From Bacteroidales bacterium (GTDB lineage Bacteria > Bacteroidota > Bacteroidia > Bacteroidales > UBA932), in the NCBI GenBank assembly GCA_017398125.1, contig JAFQHE010000062.1:20855-84854 (forward strand): 64,000 nucleotides of DNA, written 5' to 3'. Positions 54,131-63,686 of the stretch are shown here, one piece after another. A program made the translations under genes and the position numbers. The notes below the pieces were generated by a model, which saw nothing but the letters and a program-made list of their open reading frames with translations, did not search any database and was not told where the DNA came from. The first letter of the stretch is position 1; every line of letters begins with the position of its first letter.

Positions 54131-55267
54131 ATGAGAATGATTTTTGAAAAAACAGCACAGGATAGCCAGTCATCTGCAAGATGCGGACTCCTGCATACAG
54201 ACCATGGTACAATAGAGACACCCATCTTCATGCCAGTTGGCACAGTGGGCTCAGTTAAAGGCATCTACCACAAAGACCTTAAAGATGATATAAAGGCCCA
54301 GATCATTCTTGGCAATACATACCACCTATATCTGAGACCTGGTCTTGATATACTCAACAAAGCGGGCGGACTCCATAAATTCATATCATGGGACAGGCCA
54401 ATGCTTACAGACAGTGGTGGCTTTCAGGTATTTTCACTTGCTGAGAACCGCAAGCTCACTGACGAGGGATGTACATTCCGCTCCCATATTGACGGATCAA
54501 AACATATGTTTACTCCAGAAAACAATGTCGATACCCAACGTATGATTGGCGCTGACATCATTATGGCGCTTGACGAGTGTACCCCCGGTGATGCAGACCA
54601 CAATTATGCCTTAAAATCATTGAAACTTACTCAAAAATGGTTAGAAAGGGGCATCATGAGATTCAGGGAGACAGAACCTCTATACGGTTACAGGCAATTC
54701 TTCTTTCCTATAGTGCAGGGATGTGTCTACCCGGACTTGAGACGTATGGCTGCAGAACATGTCACACAGTTTGACATGGATGGCTATGCAATAGGCGGAC
54801 TCTCTGTAGGAGAGCCGACTGAGATGATGTACCAGATGCTTGAGGTTGTAGATCCTATCCTTCCAAAAGATAAGCCTCGCTACCTTATGGGAGTCGGAAC
54901 GCCGGCCAATATCCTTGAGGGAATTGCACGCGGTGTGGATATGTTTGACTGCGTAATGCCTACAAGGAACGGACGTAACGGAATGTTGTTCACATGGGAG
55001 GGTATGATAAATATCAAGAACAGGAAGTGGGCAGATGACTACTCCCCTATTGACCCTATGGGCACCTCTTTTGTAGACCACACCTACAGCAAGGCCTACT
55101 TGAGACACCAGTTTGTTGCAGGAGAGATGCTTGCCGCCCAGATTGCAAGCGAACACAACCTTGCTTTCTACCTTGAATTGGTAAGGGTTGCCCGTGAGCA
55201 TATTAAGGCTGGAGATTTTACCCAATGGAAAAACGCAGCTGTCAAAAAACTTGAGACCAGGCTGTAG
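54131..55267 (+). CDS. tgt: tRNA-guanine transglycosylase without the zinc cysteines
   Basis: Exchanges guanine-34 for the queuosine precursor preQ1 in GUN-anticodon tRNAs, 378 residues. Catalytic residues are present: D94 in DSGGFQVF and nucleophile D273 in MFDCVMPTRNGR. In the classical zinc site the three cysteines (CxCxxC before the SRAY motif) are replaced by G311, S313 and D316 (MGTSFVDHTYSKAY). The fourth ligand, H342 in SEHN, is kept. ATG 54137 is an alternative start. An LptF/G permease follows by 35 bp, and queG lies 3.7 kb downstream. Confidence 0.96.
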   Translation: MRMIFEKTAQDSQSSARCGLLHTDHGTIETPIFMPVGTVGSVKGIYHKDLKDDIKAQIILGNTYHLYLRPGLDILNKAGGLHKFISWDRPMLTDSGGFQVFSLAENRKLTDEGCTFRSHIDGSKHMFTPENNVDTQRMIGADIIMALDECTPGDADHNYALKSLKLTQKWLERGIMRFRETEPLYGYRQFFFPIVQGCVYPDLRRMAAEHVTQFDMDGYAIGGLSVGEPTEMMYQMLEVVDPILPKDKPRYLMGVGTPANILEGIARGVDMFDCVMPTRNGRNGMLFTWEGMINIKNRKWADDYSPIDPMGTSFVDHTYSKAYLRHQFVAGEMLAAQIASEHNLAFYLELVRVAREHIKAGDFTQWKNAAVKKLETRL

Positions 55268-55302
55268 AATCCGACATAACCGAAGCTAATAAGTAAATAG
55301 AG

Positions 55303-56400
55303 ATGAGCAACTATAATTTTAAAATAACAATACTCGACAGGTACATCATAAAGAAGTTCATTGGTACCTTCTTCTTTGCATTGTTGTTGATTATAGGCAT
55401 TGTCATAATCTTTGACATCAGCGAGAAGATTGATGACTTTGTTGACAAGGAGGCACCGCTGAATGAGATAATATTCAACTACTATCTCAACTTCATACCT
55501 TACTTCATGAATATGTTCAGTCCGCTGTTTGTCTTCATAACAGTTATCTTCTTCACCTCAAAACTTGCGGCAAACAGTGAGATTGTGGCCATACTTGCTG
55601 GAGGTATAAGTTTCAAGAGGCTTATGTATCCGTATTTCATATCTGCAGCAGCCATTGCCATTTTCAGTCTGGTGCTCAATCTTTTTGTGATACCACCGGC
55701 CAATAAGGGGAGATTAGGATTTGAGAACAGGTACATCAAGAAGAAGTTTGAGAATACAAACAGAAATATGCACTACCAGATCTCACCGGGCACATTCATG
55801 TACGGCGAGTCGTTCAGTACATGGAACAACACCGTTTACAAATTTACATTGGAGACCATTGAAGACCATAATCTTGTCTCAAAACTTAGTGCCGAGACCG
55901 CAGCCTGGGATACAACCAAGGATTGCTGGAAACTCAGCAATTACCATCTGAGACAGTTCATAAACAACACCGAGGTCATAAAGACGGGCAAGACGCTTGA
56001 CACTTCAATTGTGATTACAATTGAAGACTTTTACCGCAAGAAAAATGTTGTTGAGACTCTTAATTACGTTGAGCTGAACGAGTTGATAGAGACTCAGGAG
56101 ATGCGTGGAGACCAGATGGTCAAATATGCCCTGATTGAGAAGCATACCCGCTTTGCAATGCCATTCTCTGCATTTATTCTAACTCTGATTGGAGTCTCAC
56201 TCTCTTCAAAGAAGAGGCGCGGAGGAATCGGTATGAATATAGGTATTGGCATAGCCCTGAGCTTCTCCTATATCCTATTCCTGAGATTCAGCCAGATGTT
56301 TGTACATACAGGAGCCCTGCCACCTGGAATAGCCTTGTGGCTTCCAAACTTTCTGTATGCGGTCATTGCCGCTTTCCTATACAGGATTGCACCTAAATAG
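55303..56400 (+). CDS. LptF/LptG-family LPS export permease, shorter copy
   Basis: A 365-residue inner-membrane permease of the LPS exporter. It has the usual six helices: three N-terminal (about 15-130) and three C-terminal (about 280-362). The periplasmic jellyroll between them is of normal size. Family features are LDRYIIKKFIGTFFFALLLI at the start and FILTLIGVSLSSKKRRGGIGMNIGIG near the third C-terminal helix region. It pairs functionally with the larger paralogue at 48837 as the probable F and G subunits. Confidence 0.92.
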   Translation: MSNYNFKITILDRYIIKKFIGTFFFALLLIIGIVIIFDISEKIDDFVDKEAPLNEIIFNYYLNFIPYFMNMFSPLFVFITVIFFTSKLAANSEIVAILAGGISFKRLMYPYFISAAAIAIFSLVLNLFVIPPANKGRLGFENRYIKKKFENTNRNMHYQISPGTFMYGESFSTWNNTVYKFTLETIEDHNLVSKLSAETAAWDTTKDCWKLSNYHLRQFINNTEVIKTGKTLDTSIVITIEDFYRKKNVVETLNYVELNELIETQEMRGDQMVKYALIEKHTRFAMPFSAFILTLIGVSLSSKKRRGGIGMNIGIGIALSFSYILFLRFSQMFVHTGALPPGIALWLPNFLYAVIAAFLYRIAPK

Positions 56401-56443
56401 AGATTTACAAATACCGGTTTTGGTATAATAACCTGACATATCT

Positions 56444-57484
56444 ATGAAACGAGCAAGTATTGTAATGGTGTACATATTGCTGTCCACTATTTTAGGAGTT
56501 TTGAATATTGCATGCTCTCCGTCGGAAGAGAATGGAGAATCAGAAAAGAAGGCAGAATCCTATATGCAGCCGGCATTTCTGCAGCCTGGTGACAGCATTG
56601 GGATAATGGTTCTGTCATCACCTATAAATACGATCAGAAGGAGCAAAGTGGATTCCATGATCAGGGTTGTAGAGGGAATAGGTGTAAAAGTGAGGCTTGG
56701 AGAGCATATCTTCAAAAATGAGTTTGCAGCATTTTCGGTATCGGACAAAGAGCGCGCTGAGGAGTTCATGGGAATGATCAGAAATCCCAATCTGAAGGCA
56801 ATCATGTTCTACAGAGGGGGATATGGAGCCATTAGGACACTTGAATACCTTGATATGGAGGAGATAAAACGCAATCCAAAATGGATTGTAGGCTTCAGTG
56901 ATGTGACAACTCTCCATAATGTATTGTCAAATCATGGAATACAGTCAATCCATGGAGGAATGCCAAGTTCATTCTGGCTGACAAAGAGGGAGAGACCAGA
57001 CTCCACTCTTATAACTGTACAGAATGCTCTGTTTGGCAAAACAACAGGATATGAAATTGCAGCTCATCCATATAACAAGTATGGAGAGGCTGAGGGTATT
57101 CTTGCGGGAGGAAACATGACCCTTATTACTGCGTCAATCGGAACGCCTTATGACCTGAAGGTTGATGAGAATACTGTTCTCTTTATAGAGGAGGTCGGTG
57201 AAGGGTTAAATGATATTGACCGTTATATGCAGCAACTCAAAAAGAGTGGCAAACTTGACAAGATAAAGGCTCTTCTTGTAGGCAGCTTCACAAAAATCAG
57301 GGATGATGAAGACCCATGGAACATTGGAGCCTATGAGCTTATAAAGATGTATACCGACGAATTGGATATTCCTGTGATTTATAAGTTTCCGGCAGGTCAC
57401 AGCCGTCCTAATTACGCACAATATCTTGGAAGAAAGGTGAAGGTAAAAGTTTGTCAGGATGGTGCAAGTATTGAGTTCCTGTAA
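56444..57484 (+). CDS. LD-carboxypeptidase (S66 family) lipoprotein
   Basis: Removes the terminal D-Ala from murein tetrapeptides by family (LdcA/MccF/YkfA type), 346 residues. The catalytic Ser is S152 in GFSDVT. FIEEVGEG and PAGHSRPN supply the Glu and His parts of the triad. The signal peptide ends in LNIACS, a lipobox, so the enzyme is predicted outside the inner membrane, unlike cytoplasmic E. coli LdcA. With the NlpC/P60 and epimerase genes at 19852-22241 it completes a murein-peptide processing set like B. subtilis ykfABC, but it is unlinked. Confidence 0.92.
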   Translation: MKRASIVMVYILLSTILGVLNIACSPSEENGESEKKAESYMQPAFLQPGDSIGIMVLSSPINTIRRSKVDSMIRVVEGIGVKVRLGEHIFKNEFAAFSVSDKERAEEFMGMIRNPNLKAIMFYRGGYGAIRTLEYLDMEEIKRNPKWIVGFSDVTTLHNVLSNHGIQSIHGGMPSSFWLTKRERPDSTLITVQNALFGKTTGYEIAAHPYNKYGEAEGILAGGNMTLITASIGTPYDLKVDENTVLFIEEVGEGLNDIDRYMQQLKKSGKLDKIKALLVGSFTKIRDDEDPWNIGAYELIKMYTDELDIPVIYKFPAGHSRPNYAQYLGRKVKVKVCQDGASIEFL

Positions 57485-57552
57485 TCTAAAGAATCTGCGT
57501 AAGAGTTTGCCGTTAAAAAATTTATAATTGACAATTGGGCATTTGATAATAA

Positions 57553-57577
57553 TTTGTAATTAAAGATTACATTTTTC
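57553..57577 (+). terminator. Weak terminator after the LD-carboxypeptidase gene
   Basis: TGTAAT/ATTACA, a 6-bp A/T stem with a 5-nt loop and TTTTT. It is low in stability. Confidence 0.4.
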
Positions 57578-57588
57578 TATAATTTTAC

Positions 57589-57668
57589 TAAATTTGTATG
57601 CACTGTTGCCAGGATTGGCTCTGTTTGGCGGCCACGGCAGCATAATGAACTTGTAAACTTATTGGACT
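57589..57668 (+). promoter_or_regulatory. -7 box and structured leader of the threonine dehydrogenase-like gene
   Basis: TAAATTTG (57589-57596) is followed by a GC-rich leader. CTGTTG (57603-57608) can pair with CGGCAG (57635-57640), enclosing the hairpin GCCA/TGGC (57608-57611 with 57616-57619). This differs sharply from the surrounding A/T-rich spacer. It does not match the glycine riboswitch motifs I know. Confidence 0.4.
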
Positions 57669-58631
57669 ATGAAACGCATATTGGTTGTAGGAGCCGGCGG
57701 ACAAATTGGAACTGAACTTGTTCCGCATCTACAGAAGAATTACGGAGAGGATAATGTAATTGCAGCAGACTTGAGACCCGAGATTGTAGCAAAACTTCAG
57801 CAGAAGTCAATTGCGATCTCCTTGGATGCACTTAATGCCGAGGCTTATGCCCAGGCGGTAAAAGATTATAAGGTTGATGCCATATTCAATCTTGTTGCAC
57901 TTCTTTCAGCTACCGGCGAAAAAAATCCTCAATTGGCATGGAACATAAATATGGGAGCTTTGCTCAACTCGTTGAATATAGCCAAAGAGTATGATTGTGC
58001 TGTATTTACCCCAAGTTCAATTGGTGCTTTTGGAGAGAATACGCCACACCATATGACGCCGCAGGATACAGTAATGAGGCCAAATACAATATACGGTGTA
58101 TGCAAGGTTTCCGGAGAGTTGCTAAGTGACTACTACTATACAAAGTTTGGAGTGGATACACGTAGTGTAAGATTCCCGGGTATCATTTCAAATGGAGCCA
58201 TGCCGGGCGGCGGTACAACAGACTATGCAGTTGAGGTCTTTTACCATGCAGTAAAAACCGGCAAATACACTTGTGAGGTTCCTGAAAACACATATATGGA
58301 TATGCTCTATATGCCCGATGCCCTTGAGGCAACAACCCAGCTTATGGAGGCAGACCCTACAAAACTCATTCATAGGAACAGTTTCAACATTACATCAATG
58401 AGTTTTACACCAAAAGAGCTTTTTGCCGAGATTAAGAAACGTATTCCTGAATTTACAGCCAACTACAACATTGACCCTGTAAAGGATCAGATTTCAGCAT
58501 CATGGCCTGATTGCATGGATGACTCATGCGCACGTGCAGAGTGGGGATGGAATCCTAAATGGGGCATAAACGAGATGGTAGATGACATGTTGCGTGCGTG
58601 TCGTGAAAAACTTGCAAGAGGAGAATATTAG
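57669..58631 (+). CDS. NAD-dependent epimerase-fold enzyme, probable L-threonine 3-dehydrogenase
   Basis: A 320-residue short-chain dehydrogenase of the extended type. The Rossmann motif is VGAGGQIGTELVPHL, and the catalytic pair is Y142 and K146 in IYGVCKVSGE. The sequence is closest to the epimerase-fold L-threonine dehydrogenases (SSIGAFGENTP, VRFPGIISNG, NTYMDMLYMPDAL). Those oxidise threonine to 2-amino-3-ketobutyrate, which a separate ligase (Kbl) turns into glycine. No kbl gene is in the window. A terminator follows, and the gene appears monocistronic. Confidence 0.88.
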   Translation: MKRILVVGAGGQIGTELVPHLQKNYGEDNVIAADLRPEIVAKLQQKSIAISLDALNAEAYAQAVKDYKVDAIFNLVALLSATGEKNPQLAWNINMGALLNSLNIAKEYDCAVFTPSSIGAFGENTPHHMTPQDTVMRPNTIYGVCKVSGELLSDYYYTKFGVDTRSVRFPGIISNGAMPGGGTTDYAVEVFYHAVKTGKYTCEVPENTYMDMLYMPDALEATTQLMEADPTKLIHRNSFNITSMSFTPKELFAEIKKRIPEFTANYNIDPVKDQISASWPDCMDDSCARAEWGWNPKWGINEMVDDMLRACREKLARGEY

Positions 58632-58662
58632 CAAACGCAGAATCATTTGGAGAAACAGAGAC

Positions 58663-58703
58663 AAAAGGCTGGATCCGGAAAATTCCATGGATTCAGCCTT
58701 TTG
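58663..58703 (+). terminator. Terminator after the threonine dehydrogenase-like gene
   Basis: A 14-bp stem (58663-58676 with 58689-58702, one G-U pair) with a 12-nt loop, followed by a moderate T-rich tail. Confidence 0.8.
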
Positions 58704-58944
58704 ATTGTTTGCAATGCAATATACAAGAGAGCAGATATTGTGCAACCTGCTGCGTACAATTGCTGTTTGAATGGGTCATATTGCAAAGGTGTGTTGCAAA
58801 TACGTACATAAAGGAAGATTCGTGCTGATTTGAGGGGATGGCAAATGAGGTATTGTTATGAAGGGATTTAAGAATTAAATGAAGCAATAGAATTAAATTT
58901 ACGGTTACAATCATTAAATTTGCAATGCACCATTGATTGCAAAT
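58704..58944 (+). promoter_or_regulatory. queG upstream region with -7 box
   Basis: 240 bp without a gene. TAAATTTG (58915-58922) is a good -7 box 22 bp before the queG ATG, but no -33 box is found. The earlier part contains several GCAA-rich short inverted repeats with no clear single fold. Confidence 0.45.
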
Positions 58945-59982
58945 ATGAAGATTGAGTTTGAACATATAGCATCTTATGCAAAGGAGTTAGGCTTTGTAGC
59001 CGTCGGATATGCACCTGCCCACGAACTGGCAGATGAGATACCGCACTATTTGCAGGCTATGGATAAAGGTCATTTTGCCAGTCTTGAATATCTCAAGCGA
59101 AATCTTGAAAAGCGTTTCAATCCCCAGCTGCTGGTTGAAGGGGCAAAGAGTGTTCTTGTTTTTCTTGCACCATACGGGAAGGAGCGTGATACTGAATATA
59201 TAGAGATTTCATTCCCTGCAAATTCAGACCTTCCTACAGATACTCCACATCGGGAAACGATGCAACCACAAGCTTTACAGAAAAAATCAATATCTGACGG
59301 CAAAACGGAGGGACCCCTACTGTTCAAAGTGGCGCAGTATGCCTTGGGAGAAGATTACCATAGAGTTATAAAGGGCAAACTCAATGCTGTGCTTGAAAAA
59401 ATGAAATATGCCGATCCGAGCATCTGCGGACGGGTGTTTGTAGACACCGCTCCCGTTCTTGAACGCGCCTGGGCTGTCCAGGCCGGACTTGGGTTCATTG
59501 GCAAAAACAACCTCTTCATAAGCCGCGAGCATGGAATAAGAAACTTTATCGGTGTTATAATAAGCAATTACGAGATCCTGAATGAGCAAGAGGCAAGCAA
59601 GTCCGGCTTCGCAGGTGAGACAATTACAGAATCTCCTTCAAACCTGGAAAGAGGAGAAGTTTTGTCGGGAGTTAAAAAGGTAAAAGAGATTGGCAAAAAA
59701 TATTGCGGCAACTGCACCAGGTGTCTTGATTCCTGCCCTACAGGGGCCCTATGCGCCCCCTACTCACTTGATGCAGGCAGATGTATATCCTATCTGACAA
59801 TTGAAGAGAAAGGAGCTTCAATTGCTTCAAATATTGGAAATGCCCATTCACGAGATGGGTGGATTTTTGGCTGTGATGCCTGCCTGAATGCCTGTCCTTG
59901 GAACAGCCGCAACGGCAAGGGGTGGAAAGAGTTTGAGCAGAAGTGCACTCCTCTTGAGGCATCACACCTGAGACGAAGATAA
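58945..59982 (+). CDS. queG: Epoxyqueuosine reductase
   Basis: Reduces epoxyqueuosine to queuosine in tRNA, with cobalamin and two [4Fe-4S] clusters, 345 residues. ATG 58945 (MKIEFEHIASYAKELGF) is preferred to an in-frame TTG at 58933. Family motifs are FVDTAPVLERAWAVQAGLGFIGKN with the catalytic Asp. Cluster motifs are CGNCTRCLDSCPTGAL and CDACLNACPWN. It ends soon after the second cluster, as in short QueG proteins without a HEAT-repeat extension. Functionally it belongs with tgt at 54131. Confidence 0.95.
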   Translation: MKIEFEHIASYAKELGFVAVGYAPAHELADEIPHYLQAMDKGHFASLEYLKRNLEKRFNPQLLVEGAKSVLVFLAPYGKERDTEYIEISFPANSDLPTDTPHRETMQPQALQKKSISDGKTEGPLLFKVAQYALGEDYHRVIKGKLNAVLEKMKYADPSICGRVFVDTAPVLERAWAVQAGLGFIGKNNLFISREHGIRNFIGVIISNYEILNEQEASKSGFAGETITESPSNLERGEVLSGVKKVKEIGKKYCGNCTRCLDSCPTGALCAPYSLDAGRCISYLTIEEKGASIASNIGNAHSRDGWIFGCDACLNACPWNSRNGKGWKEFEQKCTPLEASHLRRR

Positions 59983-60113
59983 GTAAAAGTAAGGCAAGCA
60001 AACAGATGACCTGCCGGCGAGAGGAGACCATTTGATTATTTGCCGATTCATTAAAAATTCATTACAGCATTAGATACAAATATTTGTTACAACATAAATA
60101 AAATATAGGTCAG

Positions 60114-61046
60114 ATGGAATTTACAACAAGGGTCAATATAGAGCCAGCCGTACAAAAGATCAGTTACAGCAACCGGATTCTCATGATAGGATCATGCTTC
60201 GCCAATGAGATTGGCGAAAAGTTGAAAGAGTGCGGATTTGACATATCTGTAAATCCGTTCGGCACACTCTACAATCCGGTATCAATTTCAAAATCCCTCG
60301 CGCTGCTTGGTTCAACCAAACAGTTCAAGGAGTGTGATGTGATAGATATAAGCCGCCACTCTACAACCTTTGCTGTAGATCTGCAACAAAGTATGAAAGA
60401 AATTGGGTCAGATGCCCATAATAGGGCAAATCCGGGACGTTATTGTTCATTCTACCACCACAGTTCATTTGCAAAGGAAAACGCATCAGAGTTCCTGAAA
60501 AAGGCAAACGAGAGACTTGAACTTGAGCAGAAATTCTTTACAGAGGCTGATACTGTAATAATCACATTGGGCACAAGTTGGGTCTACAGGCACAAATCAC
60601 TTGATACCATAGTCTCCAACTGCCACAAAATTCACCCCGACGAATTCAATAGGGAATTCCTGGAGTGGAACAAAACAGCACAAATTCTTAATGATATTGT
60701 AGATTCGCATCCCGACAAAAGATTTATCTTTACAGTAAGCCCGATCAGGCACCTCAAGGATGGTGCACACGGGAATGCAATAAGCAAAGCCTCACTTTTA
60801 CTGGCCGTGGAGAGTCTGCTTGACAGCCACAGTAATGCTGACTATTTCCCTGCATACGAAATTGTACTTGACGAACTGAGAGACTACCGCTTCTATGCAG
60901 AAGATATGGTTCACCCCACTGCCGTTGCAGTAAAATATATATTTGAGAGATTCAGAGAGAGTTTCATCTCTGCAGAGTGCCTGCAAAAGATGGCTGAAAT
61001 GGCTAAAATATCCCGCAGGAGGGCGCATATACCCATTGGAAAATAA
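60114..61046 (+). CDS. GSCFA-domain protein (SGNH-hydrolase-like)
   Basis: A 310-residue protein of the GSCFA family, named for the N-terminal motif present here as IGSCFANEIGEKL. Other family segments are NPFGTLYNPVSI, ITLGTSWVYR, FTVSPIRHLKDG and DMVHPTAVAVKYI, the last resembling the Asp-His block of SGNH/GDSL hydrolases. There is no signal peptide. The substrate is unknown. It is convergent with the ribosomal operon and separated from it by a shared terminator. An ACAAATATTTGT palindrome (60076-60087) lies 26 bp upstream. Confidence 0.9.
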   Translation: MEFTTRVNIEPAVQKISYSNRILMIGSCFANEIGEKLKECGFDISVNPFGTLYNPVSISKSLALLGSTKQFKECDVIDISRHSTTFAVDLQQSMKEIGSDAHNRANPGRYCSFYHHSSFAKENASEFLKKANERLELEQKFFTEADTVIITLGTSWVYRHKSLDTIVSNCHKIHPDEFNREFLEWNKTAQILNDIVDSHPDKRFIFTVSPIRHLKDGAHGNAISKASLLLAVESLLDSHSNADYFPAYEIVLDELRDYRFYAEDMVHPTAVAVKYIFERFRESFISAECLQKMAEMAKISRRRAHIPIGK

Positions 61047-61069
61047 TACTCCTGACGGCTGATGCCTTA

Positions 61070-61104
61070 AATAAAAGAGGATGACCAAATGGCCATCCTC
61101 TCTT
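61070..61104. terminator. Terminator of the ribosomal alpha operon, possibly bidirectional
   Basis: An 11-bp stem (61076-61086 with 61091-61101, one G-U pair) with a 4-nt loop. The minus-strand tail is TTTATTT after rplQ. The plus strand also has a T-rich tail after the GSCFA gene. Confidence 0.85.
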
Positions 61105-61131
61105 ATTTTATGATCAAAAGATCCATCAATG

Positions 61132-61608
61132 TTACTCTGCCTTCTCTTCAGTTGCAGGAGCCTCAGCTGCTGGAGCAGCTTTCTTTGAGCGGCTTCTACG
61201 AGTTGAAGATTTTTTAGCCTCTTTCTTAGGAGCAGAAGCCAAAGCAGCCTCATTAAAGTCAACGAACTCAATGATTGCCATCTCAGCTGCATCACCTACA
61301 CGGAAACCGGTCTTAAGAATACGAAGGTATCCGCCTGGACGGTCAGCAATTTTAGGGGCAATTACGCGGAACAACTCAGAAACTGCCTCTTTCTGTTTTA
61401 GATAGCTGAACACTGTACGACGAGAGTGAGTGCTGTCCTCTTTAGATTTTGTAACAAGCGGCTCTAGATATACGCGTAAAGCTTTAGCCTTGGCAACTGT
61501 AGTCTCAATACGTTTGTGTAGTACTAGAGATGAAGCCATATTAGCCAACAATGCCTTACGGTGGCCGGATTTACGGCCTAGGTGGTTAAATGCCTTATTA
61601 TGTCTCAT
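61132..61608 (-). CDS. rplQ: Ribosomal protein bL17
   Basis: Large-subunit protein near the exit tunnel, 158 residues. The conserved core is [28 protein letters not shown] through [23 protein letters not shown] tail of about 40 residues rich in Ala, Lys, Ser and Glu, ending in ATEEKAE, is longer than in E. coli (127 residues) and is common in Bacteroidota. Last gene of the alpha operon, 1 bp after rpoA. Confidence 0.98.
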   Translation of the reverse strand: MRHNKAFNHLGRKSGHRKALLANMASSLVLHKRIETTVAKAKALRVYLEPLVTKSKEDSTHSRRTVFSYLKQKEAVSELFRVIAPKIADRPGGYLRILKTGFRVGDAAEMAIIEFVDFNEAALASAPKKEAKKSSTRRSRSKKAAPAAEAPATEEKAE

Positions 61609-61609
61609 T

Positions 61610-62608
61610 TTAGCTTACTTTTTTTTCAATATTATACTTAGTTACATCCATGCCGAAAGACAACTTCAATCTGTCTATCAACATATCAATTTCAGTCAAT
61701 GACTTCTTACCAAAGTTCCTGAACTTCATAAGTTCTGAACGCTGGTGTGAAACCAAATCTGCAAATGTCTCTATATCAGCAGCCTTCAAACAATTCAAAG
61801 CTCTTACTGAAAGCTCCATATCAGAAAGTTTGGTCAAAAGCAGATGGCGCATACGCAATGACTCCTCATCAAGTTCATTGCTTACAACCTCTGGTGCAGT
61901 CTCAAGACTGATCTTCTCGTCAGAGAACAACATAAAGTGGTGAATCAAGATCTTTGCAGCCTCTTTCAAAGCCTCTTTAGGATGGATTGAACCATCTGTT
62001 GTAATCTCAAGATTCAACTTTTCGTAGTCAGTTCTTTGCTCTACACGCCAGTTCTCGAAAGAGAAATTGACATTCTTGATAGGAGAGAAAATAGAGTCAA
62101 TAGGAATAGTACCGAATGGTGCACCCTCAACTTTATTCTCCTCAGCCGGAACGTATCCTCTACCTTTATCAATTCTCATGTCAATTGACAATTGAACTGA
62201 AGGCTCCATTGAACAGATACGTAGCTCCGGATTCAATACTTTAAATGAAGACAAATGTTTTGAAATATCCTCAGCTGTGAAATCTTGCTTACCACTAACA
62301 GTTACAGTTATCACCTCGCTATCCTCTCCCTCAATCATTCTCTTGAAACGAACCTGTTTCAAGTTAAGAACAATATCTACAACGCTTTCAATAACGCCGG
62401 GAATAGTGGCGAACTCATGGTCTACACCGTGAATTCTAATTGAAGTGATAGCAAAACCCTCAAGTGAAGATAATAATATTCTTCTCAACGCATTACCGAT
62501 AGTGATACCATAAGTCGGTTCAAGAGGTCTGAACTCGAATCTACCAAAGGTCTCGGTTGAGTCAAGCATTATTACCTTATCCGGTTTTTGAAATGCTAAT
62601 ATTGCCAT
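61610..62608 (-). CDS. rpoA: RNA polymerase alpha subunit
   Basis: Scaffold for core RNA polymerase assembly, 332 residues. N-terminal domain motifs are [25 protein letters not shown] ([19 protein letters not shown]) and [14 protein letters not shown]. The C-terminal DNA-binding domain has [22 protein letters not shown] and [10 protein letters not shown]. It is intact, in the standard order rpsD-rpoA-rplQ. Confidence 0.99.
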   Translation of the reverse strand: MAILAFQKPDKVIMLDSTETFGRFEFRPLEPTYGITIGNALRRILLSSLEGFAITSIRIHGVDHEFATIPGVIESVVDIVLNLKQVRFKRMIEGEDSEVITVTVSGKQDFTAEDISKHLSSFKVLNPELRICSMEPSVQLSIDMRIDKGRGYVPAEENKVEGAPFGTIPIDSIFSPIKNVNFSFENWRVEQRTDYEKLNLEITTDGSIHPKEALKEAAKILIHHFMLFSDEKISLETAPEVVSNELDEESLRMRHLLLTKLSDMELSVRALNCLKAADIETFADLVSHQRSELMKFRNFGKKSLTEIDMLIDRLKLSFGMDVTKYNIEKKVS

Positions 62609-62650
62609 TTTTATTCAGTTTTATTAGTGTTACGCTTAAAAGCAAGTTTT

Positions 62651-63256
62651 TTATTTAGAGTACAACTCAACGATCAACTGCTCGTTAATTGTTTCAGGGA
62701 TCTCAGCTCTTACAGGAACATTCAAGAATTTACCTGAAAGTGAATTAGCATCCCACTCCAACCAAGAGTATTTGTTTGCAGAAGCAGCCAAGCTTGCCTG
62801 AATAACCTCAAGACTCTTTGATCTCTCACGAACACCAATTACGTCACCAGGTTTTACTAGCACTGAAGGGATGCTGTTTACCTCACCGTTAACAACAATG
62901 TGGCGGTGTGATACCAACTGACGTGCAGCAGCACGTGTAGGAGCAATACCCATTCTGTACACCAAGTTATCCAAACGAGACTCTAGAAGCATGATAAGGT
63001 TCTCACCCTTGATACCTTTCATCTTAGAGGCCTTCTCATATAGGTTGCGGAATTGTCTCTCCAACAAACCATAAGTATATTTTACTTTTTGTTTCTCTTT
63101 TAGCTGAGTACCATACTCAGAAGATTTTTTTCTCTTTTTAGCGAGGCCGTGTTGTCCTGGAGGGAAGTTCCTGCGCTCAAAGTATTTATCAGGGCCAAAT
63201 ATAGGCTCTCCGAATTTGCGGGCGATTTTAGTAGTAGGCCCAGTATATCTTGCCAT
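62651..63256 (-). CDS. rpsD: Ribosomal protein uS4
   Basis: Primary 16S rRNA binder, 201 residues. It opens [20 protein letters not shown] and contains the S4 domain with [27 protein letters not shown]. It lacks the N-terminal zinc cysteines (C- form), which is usual in this phylum. It lies 29 bp after rpsK. Confidence 0.98.
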   Translation of the reverse strand: MARYTGPTTKIARKFGEPIFGPDKYFERRNFPPGQHGLAKKRKKSSEYGTQLKEKQKVKYTYGLLERQFRNLYEKASKMKGIKGENLIMLLESRLDNLVYRMGIAPTRAAARQLVSHRHIVVNGEVNSIPSVLVKPGDVIGVRERSKSLEVIQASLAASANKYSWLEWDANSLSGKFLNVPVRAEIPETINEQLIVELYSK

Positions 63257-63285
63257 ATTAAATTACAATTTAAATTATTAGGAAA

Positions 63286-63675
63286 TTATACTCTACGGCG
63301 ACCTTTTGGTCTACAACCGTTGTGAGGAAGTGGAGTAACATCAACGATCTCTGTTACCTCGATTCCTGCACCATGAATGGTACGAATCGCTGACTCACGA
63401 CCAGCACCAGGACCTTTAACATATGCCTTAACTTTGCGCAATCCCAAGTCAAAAGCAACCTTTGCACAGTCAGCTGCTGCTACCTGAGCTGCATAAGGAG
63501 TATTTTTCTTAGAACCTCTGAAGCCCATTTTACCAGCTGATGACCAGCTGATAACCTGTCCTTGACCATTGGTTAAAGTCACAATTACATTATTGAATGT
63601 TGATGAGATATGAGCCTCGCCATATGCCTCAACTTTAACAACTCTCTTCTTATTAGATGATGTTTTCTTTGCCAT
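63286..63675 (-). CDS. rpsK: Ribosomal protein uS11
   Basis: Small-subunit platform protein, 129 residues. It contains [39 protein letters not shown] and the C-terminal [18 protein letters not shown], the conserved uS11 end. It lies 11 bp after rpsM in the alpha operon. Confidence 0.99.
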   Translation of the reverse strand: MAKKTSSNKKRVVKVEAYGEAHISSTFNNVIVTLTNGQGQVISWSSAGKMGFRGSKKNTPYAAQVAAADCAKVAFDLGLRKVKAYVKGPGAGRESAIRTIHGAGIEVTEIVDVTPLPHNGCRPKGRRRV

Positions 63676-63686
63676 AATCTTAGGTT

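Noticed and set aside
58693..58965. 90-codon minus-strand frame upstream of queG
   Set aside because: It overlaps the terminator at 58663-58703 and the queG promoter and start region, and shows no recognisable protein family.
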